NCBI GenBank assembly: GCA_012862575.1
Contig: BLSF01000048.1
Coordinates: 253,797-317,796 of the forward strand
Source of the DNA: Parietichytrium sp. I65-24A
Lineage: Eukaryota > Sar > Bigyra > Thraustochytrida > Thraustochytriidae
DNA length: 64,000 bases
Reading direction: 5' to 3'
A model generated the notes under the pieces. It had not been told where the DNA came from. It saw nothing but the letters and a program-made list of their open reading frames with translations, and made no database searches. Position 1 is the stretch's first letter; every line of letters begins with the position of its first letter. Below, piece by piece: positions 1 through 11,121 of the stretch. A program made the position numbers and the translations under genes.

Positions 1-3000
1 GTGCGCAGAACTTCTGTTCAGTTGTCCCCATCATCGTTGCAATGAACCTGATAAATTTTTGCTTTGTGTAGGGCCTGAAATTTGCACCGCGTGATAATCG
101 CCATCGAATTTGGTCCAAGCAACAGAGCACGAGTTCACTATCGCTTCATGGGACTCTTCAAGTTTCACTGACTGTTCTCCATAAGGGACAATTTTGACAA
201 ACTATTTTGAGTGTCATTCTCGTGAAATACCAGTACATGCCCATCTTTAAAACGAAACCGCCCGATAAATGTTTAGAGCCCTTCCTGTTCTCATATTGCT
301 GCCAGCCGCTCATTGAGTTCAATTTCATCTCTAAGTTTAGAGAGATATGCACCGGAACTGTTTGGGAGGCATTTTTTGAGTTCCAGAAACATAATTCATG
401 GGTGATTAACATAAATCAGACTCTTGTTCTCGTAAAAGAACAATGGTGTGCACATAGAATCCGAAGACATTTTTACTTTCTTGAACTGCTTTTTCAGATT
501 CTGACGACCTAGACGAAAACTCATAAAGGTGTTCACACGTTTATGGGCCATACATTCATTCACTTCTCGAGCACGGTACGTATCAAGTAATGAACATGGC
601 GTCGCTGAGGCCTCAGCTCGCTCCCAAGCATAATTTTGTGCTTCTTCACAACTCTCTGTAAATCTATGAGATCTTCGAAAGCCACTCTATTCAACAACGT
701 TGCTCACTTCGCCACGCCACAAAATTCAGTTCGTGATGGCCGAAGCGATAATCATCCATGCGCCTGATGAGCAAGTAAATTCGCGAGAGATTTTATCAGA
801 ATTCAAAAGACGTGTCTAGTGCGAGAATTGGCTGAGCTCTTTCTCATAGCGGCGTCTTTGAATTACCTTTACGTGACGATGCCCGTAAAAGTGAGTTTAC
901 TAAGGCGCGAGATTTGTGTACCACAGCTCGGACCTTCGCAACTATTTCTCCATCTCAAAAAATATTGGAAAGAGTGCGCGTTTCTGAACAAAAGCGTTAA
1001 TGGCAAGCGCAACGTCCCATATGTGAAGGCCAATGTTCCTGTTCTTGAGTTCACATCTTATGTGCAAACAGTGCGTATTCTCGAGACGACCCTTTGTTGC
1101 TAAGATTGAGGGATAAAATACAGAAACCATTGAGGTTCTTCTGCTCCTTGTCTTTCACTACCGGCGAAAAAAAGGTCCGACGGTTTCTCACAACAAATTC
1201 AAATTTTGCTTCACCAAATGGAAACTTTTTTTCTCCGCGTCTCCTCCTCTGAGATGCGGTTTGGCTTTGCTCCGCTGACGAGTCTCGTGTCTCGTAATGC
1301 CCCACTGCTCGTCGCTATGAGAACAAGTCCTTGCGCATAATTTCTTTCGGAGTCGGATTCTGACGTTCAAGAAGCGATGTCCGAGTCGCGCGAGAATGGG
1401 TGTGTTTTTGGATCGTGCGAATCCGGGACCATCGATGGCAAACATGAAGCTAGTCGCTCTCATTCAAAGCGCGTCTCCAAAATAAACGTGATCGTTGGCC
1501 GCACCCTGCTGACCAACCTTCCAACAACTACAGGTAGGACATCGATTCGAAGACTCTCCCCGGCGCACAGATTGTGGATCGCAGCTTCGCACAAGAAAGG
1601 GAGAATCAAAAGTTGTTGTGTAGAACGTGCTTCCGGAGGCACAAGACAAAGTTTTATTAGCCGATGGATGTCAATTTCTTGTAGGTCTTGACTGTAGAAC
1701 GAATTCCATCCGTTTCAGAGTGTCGAGGCTTGCTAAAATACAAGCTTCAACCGATCTCCCCAAAACCAACAGCAGCTTTCTCGAGCGGCCGCCGCTTTTG
1801 GATCAATTTGGACGCAGGAAAAAACACGAAAGAGTGGCGATTCGAGCGCAACATCGTGCAACTACAAGGACTACGCAGGAAACAGCCTTGGCGAGGTGGA
1901 GAGACTCCCGGGAACTTCAGCCGGTCTTTACCCTCGCCGGTTAGGATGCGGGTGTGCGAAGGCATTACCATTACTCTCTTTCTCTCTCTTCTCATTGGCC
2001 TGCTTCTCTTACCTCTCTTTCTCTTTTCCTCACTTACGAAGGACTGGCGGTAGGGTACCATTAAAGGCTCGGCATGATACTATACAACGAGAAAGTAACG
2101 GTTGCAAGAATTTTTTCGACTTGGTACCTTGCCTCTAAACTCCACCGCGTCGACAGTGACAGTCTCTGCCATTGCTGGCTCGCTTTTGCTGGATTCAGAA
2201 TTCTGATTGTCTTGCCAAAGAATGCGCAAGCTTTTAACAAGCTCTGCGCATGTAGATTTAACTCTACAATTGTACCTTTCCCAATTCTCGTTACTCAAGT
2301 TGAAATGGATCGGTAAAGGACGAACACGGTTTGCCAATTTCTTCGTCTGTCAGAGACAATGAACGCATAATCGCTGGTGAAGAGGCGAGCAGAGAAACGG
2401 GCTCCGCCGCTTGGTCCTCTGTTTACCCTGAAGCAATCAGATGCCTTTCACTGTCAATCAAGAGTTGCTCAGGCCTTCAGGGCTGCAGTAAGTCTCGGGT
2501 CCATACCTAGGTGTTTCCGGTGTTGGCGTATCTGGCGCGTCCCGTCCTCTAACCGAACTCATCAAAGGACGAATGGAAATAAACAAGATCGATGATATCC
2601 AAGGGCAAGGACAAGTTGATGGGCGACGTATCATCACTTGCAGATGGCCAATTCAGCTCCCTCTCTCTTTCTCTTTCCCACTTTCTCTTCCCTCCGTCTC
2701 AGTAATCGGAGGCATCTGAAACCTCGAGAATGTGGCCTCGTTCACGTTGGCCAGCGAGCCAGATAGATAGATCCATCTCCCAAAGGAGTGTTTGACCAAA
2801 GGAACTTCATTTGAAAATCAACAATTCCATTCGTTTCCTCGGCGCCTGCGATCTAACCTGAGTATCGTGGAACTGCGCTCCCTAATAGATAGCCAGCCAC
2901 GCATTCAAGAGTTGGGCATTGAACAACCCGAGCCTGAGCATGTGTCCGTTACCGGTAACAAAGACTTAAACTCAGACTTTAATCACTTACAGTTAGTCTG

Positions 3001-4207
3001 TTTTCATTTTATTTTGCAAGTTGATGTTTCCACACACACACACTGACATCATTGGCAATTCGCGCTCAGAGCCAGCTGAGCTATTGAGCTAATGAGGTAT
3101 TGAGCTGCTCGACTGGTGAGAGCACGACCCCCTACAGTCTGAAAGTGAGGATGCTGACGATGCAGAGAATGAATGAAGGAAGACACTACGCAATGTGCAA
3201 TGTGCAATATTCAGAATCAGAATTCACTTTGGCAGTGACCAAAAGGAGGAGGAGAAGGAGAAAAGGAGGAATAACAAGAAGAAGTCGTAGTAGTGGAATG
3301 GAGAAATCTCGGCACTCGAAGACTCTGTGAGGGACACTGCGGCTCGACCGTGGGGGAAAACGAGCAGCACTCAGAAGACGACGAGGTAGCGCAAGTGTTG
3401 AGAGCGCTAGAAGCACGCATCTGCGTTTTATTTTCGCATTCGTTCAATAAGCGAACACTCGCTCTCACAGCCATCGGAGAAGGTAGGAGACAAAACGATG
3501 ATGGTCAAGGGCTGTTTCCGTTGCTCTCTCACGGCACTAGTAGCCCATGCACCTGTGCAGAGAATCGAGTCTTCGCGAGACGACTGGTCTTTAGATCCCG
3601 TGCTCTACAAGAAGGGAGCGTGTTTGCGACGGCGAGCCCACCGAGAACGTAGGAGGAGGATAAAATTAAATGTTTCTTGCGATGTCCGAATCGCATGTCT
3701 TTGAATTCAACTTTCTTCCGCATGGTAAGCGCGGGCTGGTAAGCAAAACTGTCTCGCTCCAAAAACATTCTATATTTGACAAAGACAAGCAAGCCTTCGG
3801 TGGTATTGATTGGAGATAGTCGAGTGGCTTCGGAGATGTGTATGGCTTTAGCACTTCTAAACCTGTGATTAGAGGCAGCTCTGAACAAGACATGCTTTCC
3901 TTCTTCTTCCGAAGAATGAAAATCGGACTCAGAGCTTGAAAAAAAAAGTAACAGTTGTGTCTCCAACTTTCAAAGAAAAAGGTGTGACGAACGGCTTGGA
4001 TGAGTGAGTGAGTGAGCAAAGAATGCAAGGAAGGAAAGAGCCTACCAATGTCACTTCCTTTCATTGGCTTGCTCTCTAATATGCCAAATGAGCTTAGATA
4101 ATAGTTGCTTTGGAATAGTTGCAGGAGAAGTCGATTCGGGCTGCAGTTTCCTAATTTGCAAGTGGGGTGCTGCAAGGGTGTTTGTGCTTCGTTTGCGGGT
4201 GAAAAAG
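1..4207. other. Long gene-poor stretch
   Basis: No reading frame here is longer than about 190 codons, and none shows a recognisable domain or biased composition. The longer frames overlap one another on both strands, as random open frames do. Short pyrimidine-rich runs (about 1975-2035 and 2660-2690) and a purine-rich AGG/AGA tract (about 3238-3275) are visible. The last few hundred bases presumably hold the promoter and leader of the GPCR gene that starts at 4208. I see no RNA gene or mobile element. Confidence 0.6.
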
Positions 4208-7200
4208 ATGACGGGCAAGGCCGCCATCGCGATTGCATTAGCCTCGACGGCGATTCAAGCTCTTCCAGCGGACGCCAGCTGCCAATTCACTAGAATAGAA
4301 CCGGCGAGCTTTCCAAGCTCAGGCGAATGGACCGGAAAGTTGCATGGAGCTGGACTCGAAGTGTCGCCTGCAAGGCTAGTGTTTTTCCAGATTTCGAACG
4401 CATCCCTTGAGATCGACTTGAACGTGCTTAGTTTTGAGGACACGTCTCTGGAGTTCTCCCTTCCGAGCGGAGTCGACCTAATCGAGGATACCTTGTATGG
4501 CGTCAGACTCTACAATGAAAGCGACAGCCAAGTTCTCTGCGAACTGAAGAGCTTTCCAGGCTACGTTCATGAGACTGTATCGATTACGAGCTATAGCGGG
4601 GACTCTGATCGCACAAGCTTTGACGTTGCAGGCAAGGAGTCCATAACGATTCAAGGTGAAGGCTTCTTCCTCCCAGCAACTGCGAGCGAAGTTTATATAC
4701 GCATTCGTGAAACGGATGGCACCTCCATTGACCTTGACAGCTTAGAGGCGAGCGTGACTGCTGGTGCTGATGGGTCTCTCCAAATTACTGCTACAACGCC
4801 AGCTGTGCCAAAACCGCTTGATTGGTACTATGCCTGCGAGGACTCTGAAAATCCAGTCAAGAGCAGCGAGTGCGTCCCAGACATCAACTTGCTCATTAGC
4901 ATCTCGCTTGACAAAGGTCTTTCCTATTCCAACGAGCTCCCAATTGTCTTTGCCTACTTTCGCCCACTCAAAGTAGCTTTCATCTATGTTGGGCCAGTGA
5001 ATGATTTCGGATGGACGATGCGGATCAATGAGGCTCGAAATAATCTTGAGCTTACTTTCGGTTCCAGCGTGAACGCAAGCACATACTTTGAGAATGTCCC
5101 AGAGGGCGAGTACGAAGGTTATCAGAGCGACATCGGTGAGACCGTCAAGCTGGGCACCGAAGTTCCCGAGTACTTTGTAGACGGGAACTCTTCACACTAC
5201 AACAAGTATTACCTCGCGGTCAAGCTCTTCAAGCAAATGTGCGACGAAGACTACGACTTGGTGTTTGCCGCTAGTTTTGGATTCACGTCCCAGGCGTACG
5301 ATGTTTCCGAGCATTACTTGGGCTGCAAAACGGTGGGCGACGGCTCGACCTCTTCCGAAGAGTATAACACTTATTTTCTCGGATCAGCCGGGTACAGATT
5401 TGGCGAGCGTCTTTCCAATGCGTTTGGAAAAATTTACCAGATGCGGTATCTCGTTGGCATGGCAGCTGGCTATGAATTACTGAAGCGGCAATCTGAGAAG
5501 GAAGCCGCGGGGATTACAAACTCAACATTTTGCGTAGGGTACATTGGGGCATACCCGCTCCCCGAAGTACAGCGCGGGATGAACGCCTTTTTGGTAGGTT
5601 GCCAAGAGATGTTTCCAGAGTGCACTATCAAAGCGCTGTGGTCTGGAGTTTGGCACAACGATGAAGTGGAGACCAACGCGGCTGCATTTCTGTGGAACGA
5701 GGGGAACTGCGAGATAGTGACACAGCACAGTGACACAGCAGAGCCCCAAATTTACTACAAGAGCCGAGGAGGCGTCAGTGTGGGATACAATCAGGACGGG
5801 CGGGCGCTAGTTGGCGATTCTGTCTTGGTTTCCGCAATGTTGGATTGGCAGCCCGTGCTCAAATACTTTATCGATAAAGTGCGCAATGGACTTTGGCAAG
5901 CCGAAGAAGACGTGTGGCTTGGTGTTGACGACGGTGCGGTGAAGCTCTCGCCATACTTTAGCCCAATCGTGCCAACGGCCATCCAAGAAAAGATTCTTAG
6001 AAGGAAGACCGAGCTAGAAAATTTACACGGGGATGATGCGTTCACCACAATATTTTGCGGAAATCTCAAGAAACGTTGGACCTACAAGACTGTTGAAGGT
6101 GGCAACGTCCGCACTTCCGGGTGCGGGTTCCAGCCCGAGTGGGTTCGCTTGGACTCAGCAACTCCGCTGAACCCCAAGCATTTTCGGAGAGAGGACGGAA
6201 CGCAGCTTTCAGAATCCGATGTCCCCAGGGACACAGATTGCCTCTACGGCATGGACTATGCTGGGCAGGCTTTCTTGCAGAACGCTTACCCCAGCACACT
6301 CGAGGGCAACGACAGCTCTGTCGACGAAGACTACGTCTTTAACGATTTTCTCCTCGATGGCATTGAGTTGTTTGAACCGGTTGTAAGCTCCTATGGAACC
6401 GTTTTTGGCCCCGATAATCATGGCTGTGCCTCGGATTTCGGCACGCTCGGGGACAGATTCTATTTCCCCCCGACTGTGTATCCTGAGTGCGATGGCACGC
6501 AATGGACTATAAGCAGAGGTGAGTGTGACGCTTCCAGCCTCACTACCTCTGTGGTTTACAGCTGGTTAAAAAATGAGTCCACGGACGAGTATTTGTACTG
6601 CGGAAATGTAGAAGACGAGAGCGGCAAATTTACTACAGTCGCAGATTTACCGTACATGCCATCGGGTCCGCCGTGTGACTTTGTGGACAGAGGTTCGGCA
6701 TCAGGGAAGATTGCCACCGTTGTTGCCGTGTTTGGCGCCAGTGCGCAGCTTTGCATCATCATCCTCACGTTGAAATTTCGAAACGAAAAGCAGATTAAGG
6801 AAATGCAGCCACTATTGGTCATCTGCATGGCCGTTGGAGGAATTATATTGAATCTCAGCACAATTGCATTCATAGGAGAAAACACTGACGAGTCATGCCT
6901 TACGCGCATTTGGCTCTTCAACATCGCCTTCGACATGGTTTTTTCATTCCTTTGGGCGAGAATCTACCGAGTGTTTATTCTGTTCAGCTCGGTCAAGAAA
7001 ATGAGGAAGGTCGTCATTCGTAGCCGAGACGTGCTCAAGAACGCCTTATCCCTCGTTGGCCTCGACGTCATCATTCTTAGCTTGTGGTCCGCGCTCGACC
7101 CACCTGCCCCAACAGAGTCGCACACGGTTCTCGTGGATCTTGTTCAGCCTGCGCAAGGTCACATTTCATTTGTTACGTGCACGTCGTCTTCTGGAGTCTT

Positions 7201-7639
7201 TATGTCGGCGACACTCACCTACAAGGTTGCTCTCATACTCAGCGCTTGCTATCTCGTTTACGCAAGCAAGAAGATCCCATCTTCGTTCGTTGAGCATAAG
7301 TTTATCATTTTCGGCACTTATAACACCGCCGTGCTGAGCTTCATCGTGCTTCTGACGACCCTGGTCACCCAGGACTCCCCCGAGCTTGGACTGGTTATCC
7401 AGTCCATTGGAGTGGCCTTGGGTAACTTTATTGTCATCGGGTCCATCACTTTGCCGCGTTTCTTCGCAGCAATGAATATCATCAAAGTCCGCTCTGGCAT
7501 ATACAGCAGCAACGACGGAACCTCCCCTAGCGGCCAGGCTTCGTCCTTTCCCCTGACCAATGAAGCCAGCAGGCCACCAAGCATGGGTTCCACCAACCCC
7601 ACCAGCTCTCAAAACTCGTCCAGCGTCGTTCCATCCTAG
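4208..7639 (+). CDS. Class C (GABA-B-like) GPCR with IPT-like and Bmp/PnrA-like ectodomain
   Basis: A predicted 1143-residue plasma-membrane receptor. The start at 4208 (MTGKAAIAIALASTAIQA) gives a clean signal peptide. An earlier in-frame ATG at 4088 would bury it, so 4208 is preferred. After a Cys-containing N-terminal segment, residues about 123-197 resemble an IPT/TIG fold. Residues about 254-607 match the bacterial basic membrane protein (Bmp/PnrA) nucleoside-binding lipoprotein family, beginning VAFIYVGPVNDFGWT and including the Bmp-like stretch FCVGYIGAYPLPEVQRGMNA. A Cys-rich linker follows, then seven hydrophobic helices (about 833-1091) of the class C type, and a Ser/Pro-rich cytoplasmic tail. 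Bmp-type ectodomains are known in Dictyostelium Grl class C receptors. A nucleoside-like ligand is therefore plausible but inferred. The coding region is intronless. G-protein coupling is assumed from the family only. Confidence 0.85.
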   Translation: MTGKAAIAIALASTAIQALPADASCQFTRIEPASFPSSGEWTGKLHGAGLEVSPARLVFFQISNASLEIDLNVLSFEDTSLEFSLPSGVDLIEDTLYGVRLYNESDSQVLCELKSFPGYVHETVSITSYSGDSDRTSFDVAGKESITIQGEGFFLPATASEVYIRIRETDGTSIDLDSLEASVTAGADGSLQITATTPAVPKPLDWYYACEDSENPVKSSECVPDINLLISISLDKGLSYSNELPIVFAYFRPLKVAFIYVGPVNDFGWTMRINEARNNLELTFGSSVNASTYFENVPEGEYEGYQSDIGETVKLGTEVPEYFVDGNSSHYNKYYLAVKLFKQMCDEDYDLVFAASFGFTSQAYDVSEHYLGCKTVGDGSTSSEEYNTYFLGSAGYRFGERLSNAFGKIYQMRYLVGMAAGYELLKRQSEKEAAGITNSTFCVGYIGAYPLPEVQRGMNAFLVGCQEMFPECTIKALWSGVWHNDEVETNAAAFLWNEGNCEIVTQHSDTAEPQIYYKSRGGVSVGYNQDGRALVGDSVLVSAMLDWQPVLKYFIDKVRNGLWQAEEDVWLGVDDGAVKLSPYFSPIVPTAIQEKILRRKTELENLHGDDAFTTIFCGNLKKRWTYKTVEGGNVRTSGCGFQPEWVRLDSATPLNPKHFRREDGTQLSESDVPRDTDCLYGMDYAGQAFLQNAYPSTLEGNDSSVDEDYVFNDFLLDGIELFEPVVSSYGTVFGPDNHGCASDFGTLGDRFYFPPTVYPECDGTQWTISRGECDASSLTTSVVYSWLKNESTDEYLYCGNVEDESGKFTTVADLPYMPSGPPCDFVDRGSASGKIATVVAVFGASAQLCIIILTLKFRNEKQIKEMQPLLVICMAVGGIILNLSTIAFIGENTDESCLTRIWLFNIAFDMVFSFLWARIYRVFILFSSVKKMRKVVIRSRDVLKNALSLVGLDVIILSLWSALDPPAPTESHTVLVDLVQPAQGHISFVTCTSSSGVFMSATLTYKVALILSACYLVYASKKIPSSFVEHKFIIFGTYNTAVLSFIVLLTTLVTQDSPELGLVIQSIGVALGNFIVIGSITLPRFFAAMNIIKVRSGIYSSNDGTSPSGQASSFPLTNEASRPPSMGSTNPTSSQNSSSVVPS

Positions 7640-8709
7640 GCAAAGCACCTGTAGGCAGCTGTCAGCCGCTGGCACAGCGTTGCCGGCTGCCAAAATGCCA
7701 ATTGCCGCATAATCTGATTTGTATTGCACGCCATGATCGCCGACGGGCCCGCCTCTTGTGCACCCCATTTTGTACTGCACCACAACCCCGAGTCTACTTT
7801 CATTTCCACTCTTTCTTCTTCAGTTTCCAGTCGCCGACCATGCTTCCAGACACCTCGTCTCTCACTCTCACTCTCTTTCATCTCCCATCTCCCACCTTCC
7901 ATGTTCCATGCTACATCTCCCTTGTTCCATCTCCACGTTCCATGTACTGCCATGTATTTCCATCTTCCATCTTCCATGTGCTGCCATGTATTTCCATCTT
8001 CCATCTTCCATGTACTGCCATGTATTTCCATGTTCCATATTTCATGTTTCATGTTTCATGCACTTGCGCGCCTGTAACTCGGCAGCAGAGTCTCTTTCTA
8101 GAGACCTCGTAGAGGCTCCGAGTACGTCGGGAGTACGTGCGCGGAGAGAGGACAAGGGACAGAGGACAAAGGACAAAGGACAAGGAGGACTATTGTGGCA
8201 GGGACCGACCGTCTGTTTCTGCGAAGTAAGTCGCCATTGGGAGCGAGCGTCGGAGGTAGAGAGGGCGGGAGGGTGAGAGTGGCGCTGTGAGCTGACAACT
8301 TTGTTGTGTTGTTGGTTTTGGTTTATTTGGAAGGAAGGAAATTGGGTGCACTGAGTTCGCGAGTCGGATCACTCGCCGGCGCGCGGATAGAAGCGCGATA
8401 GGTTGTTACACAAGGCTCGGGTCTTGGAACTTGTAGGGTGAGCTCGTTTTGGAAGGCTTGGCGGTGGATGGTTCGATCGAATCGCACACAAAGGTCTCCA
8501 GGAGGTGTGGTTTGTTCTTTAAGTTTGTGGTGCAGCCGAGCATCGGCGTGGATTTGTACACTTTGACGGCCTTGCCGCGCCATAAAATCTGGCTGAAGGG
8601 TCGGCGACTGGGAATCAAGTTGGGCCTTGGCGGATCGTAAATCCTACGATCCACGTTGGCATTTCCATTCTTTTCGCGGGCTGGACAGGAAGTGAGCAGG
8701 TGCTGTTTG
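7640..8709. other. Intergenic: pyrimidine-rich 3' region and leader of next gene
   Basis: The first part is the 3' flank of the GPCR gene. From about 7800 to 8060 it becomes strongly C/T-rich with CCAT/TTCC repeats, including a 34-bp tandem repeat listed separately. Around 8145-8195 there are short GGACAAAG direct repeats. The rest is presumably promoter and 5' leader of the DUF6314 gene. Open frames across the repeats are open in several frames at once and are not believable genes. Confidence 0.6.
7938..8040. repeat. 34-bp minisatellite, about 3 copies
   Basis: The string CATGTACTGCCATGTATTT recurs at 7941, 7975 (one base different) and 8009, a regular 34-bp period. The copies are joined by CCATCTTCCATCTTC. 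CCATGTTCC-type degenerate units flank it on both sides. This is an ordinary tandem repeat with no unique spacers. Confidence 0.9.
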
Positions 8710-9331
8710 ATGATCGCTAGAATGCAGCTCTTAGAAGCGCTGCGCGGTCGATGGCAACTCAGTCGTAGTATCGTCGGCCGGGATGGATCGCCGATGGGCC
8801 AAGTTTCGGGCGCAATTGCGGAGTTCACACCACTTGTTGCTCCTGAGCTCGAGAAGATTCAAAGTGATTTTTCAAAAAGGCACGAAGAAGCAGCGACCGG
8901 GCAGCTCGTCAAGTATCACGAAGAAGGGGAGCTCGTGCTACCGAAAGGGCCGCGCATGGGATTTTCACGAGAGTATCTTTATGAGCTGGATGGCTCACGA
9001 GGAAAAGTCTACTTCCTTAAGACCGAACAAGCCGAAGATCATCTCAAGTTCTTCCACGGCATTGAGGTTGACAGTCAAGGTAAGCAGATTTTGTGACATG
9101 CACAATTGCAATTATCGCGTATCATGAAAGCGCTGAAGAAGCTGACTTTGTAATCAACCTTGTTTTTGGCAATCCTCAGGAATTTCTTCCGCTGAACACC
9201 TGTGCATAAACGATCTCTACAAGGTAAAGCTTGAGTTTAATGGTCCGACAGAATTTAGCATGCACTGGAGTGTTACTGGGCCTGCCAAAGACTATGAAAT
9301 ATTCTCCAACTTCAAGAAAGCTTCGAACTGA
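8710..9331 (+). CDS. DUF6314 family protein (one intron)
   Basis: A small predicted cytosolic protein of about 173 residues in two exons (8710-9079 and 9180-9331). The intron begins GTAAGC and ends CTCAG. The phase-1 junction makes a Gly codon and restores the frame. Without splicing the frame stops at 9096, and the essential C-terminal half would be lost. Recognised features are the opening LRGRWQLSRSI, a YHEEGEL segment, a YLYELD strand, the FFHGIEV strand, and in exon 2 EHLCINDLYKVKLEF and HWSVTGPAKDYEI. This order of short beta strands with the closing GPxKDY motif is characteristic of DUF6314, a barrel-like family found in bacteria, fungi and algae with no settled biochemical role. A second ATG at 8722 is an equally good start. 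Confidence 0.8.
9080..9179 (+). other. Spliceosomal intron of the DUF6314 gene
   Basis: A 100-bp GT-AG intron in phase 1. The donor is AAG|GTAAGC and the acceptor follows a pyrimidine-rich ATCCTCAG. It contains in-frame stops, and its removal joins two halves of one recognised family. Confidence 0.85.
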
Positions 9332-11121
9332 TTCATTGTACATGTCTTGCCCAGTATAGATCTGTTACTTCGTTTGCAGCTCTTAAAAGTAATATTTTCA
9401 AAGCCTTTCAACCACACACCTGTGAGTGTATAGCTGTTGTGGGGTAAAAACCCTCTTTGAGAATTCTTCCAGATCAGATTTTGCGCAACTATTCCGCCCA
9501 TTGGTTGCTATTAAGCTATGAAAAGAAAGGTTGCGTTTTACCCCCAGTTTGACGCGTCTGCGAGCCTCCTTTTAAAGTAGCATGTGAGCGTTGAGGTACA
9601 CCGAAAAGTTCGTAATCAATTGTCTACAAAACAGGCTTTTTAGACTAGGTATTTGGCAAACATCGATGGAAACGAGATGAAACCATCACACCAACTATTG
9701 AGTACTAATCCGCTCCCCAATGCACAAACCCCACCAAAGATGGCCATCTGTTCCTCCCTCGCGACACATTGCACTATCTCCATTGGGCAAGGTCAGCTTC
9801 CGCTCATCACCAGACAGATCGTTCAAAGCTGTTTCGAGTCATTCCTTTCCGATCGATCCGCAGCGTTGTTCCCATCGTCAGAGAAGACAAACAGGGCACG
9901 ACACTGATCGAGGTTTTACAAAGGAGATTGACTTTTTCAAGGGCTTGTTTTCAGTGTTAATCAATCAACAAGAAATTGTAATGAACGAATAAACACTCGA
10001 GCGATCGATAGAGGTAAATTATAAAGCTTTTTAGCTCCGGAGTTTCTCAATCAAGTGACTACTGTAACTTGGATAGTGCCCGTGACCGTGACCGTGACAT
10101 GTTGCCGTTGAACGGATAGTATTAACGAACTGCTTGACCAGCTTATAGGACCCGAGACTCGAAATTAAGACAGCGGAGACCGAAGAACAGAAAAAATAAT
10201 AAAATTTGGATTTGAAAATAATCGGATTCTAAATGATCCATTCTGAAAGCTGACTTGGGCTTGAGAATGAAGCGCTATTGGACGAGGTGCTCACTCCCGT
10301 TCATGATGCTCACAGCAGCGTTGGACGAACGCCAGGGCAAGTGCAACACAAGAAGAGTGCACGGAGGTGCCAGCTCTGCAGTGGCATATGAGATCGTTTG
10401 ATTCGTTACGAAACAGCCGAATGGTGCCAACCATTTCGAGTCAAATGATTGACGGGCTTGTGCACTCTGTTTTGGAGTCCAATGATTTCATGGGAACGTA
10501 TTTGTACAGCTACTTCAACGGCGGAGGAGTGAGCTCCGTTTCCATTGCTCGACGGTAATTGCGAACCGCTTTTTTATCTGTCCAAAGTACAAGTATTCAA
10601 TTCATACACTGTAGATGCTCTTGAAGATTGGCCAAGTTTAAGAAAGCACATGTTGCGGTTGACCATGTAGAATATTACGAATCAGGCGTCTAGAATCACT
10701 TTTGTTGCGAGCGAGATATGCGAGATAGCCGGTGGCTCGGATACGTTATAGCCGCACAAGTCACGGTCATGGTGCCGGTAAAGCGTAGGCTTGCTCAGCC
10801 AAAGCTCGATCCAAGGGTACTGCTGCCAAAGTTCTCAGCATCCAATACCAGCGTTTGTTTTAGCAAGCGTCGCAAAGCATTCAAGGGGAAGCTGACAGCG
10901 AGTTAAGAACAGTGAACGGCCAAATTCGCTGCACGCTACACTGCAGTCCTCCAAGTGTCCATCCAACGAGGTTGGCGTCGGGTTGTGGAAGAGGGCCTGG
11001 TTGCGCGAGTTCGCTCGTATTTTCAGGTCGGGCGGTCAGCCGCAGAGCAGTTGCTTGAGCGGAACAAGGCATTGAATCGTGGACGAAGAGCTTCTTCATT
11101 CAAGCGGCAGTGTTGTCCAGA
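9332..11121. other. Intergenic stretch without recognisable gene
   Basis: About 1.8 kb between two plus-strand genes. It has short frames below 95 codons and no family resemblance. A few CCGTGA direct repeats occur at about 10078-10100. An AATAAA-like signal lies near 9988. The final 300 bases are probably the promoter and leader of the EFHC gene. Confidence 0.6.

Noticed and set aside
942-1130. Minus-strand peptide (NRNIGLHIWDVALAINAFVQ) faintly like the start of a METTL21-type methyltransferase
   Set aside because: The expected glycine-rich cofactor loop does not follow in any frame. The similarity is too short to support a gene or relic.
7166-7783. 205-codon minus-strand frame over the GPCR 3' end
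   Set aside because: Antisense to conserved seven-helix sequence, with no recognisable features.
7938-8040. Possible CRISPR-like array
   Set aside because: The repeats are directly adjacent 34-bp minisatellite units with no unique spacers, in eukaryotic DNA.
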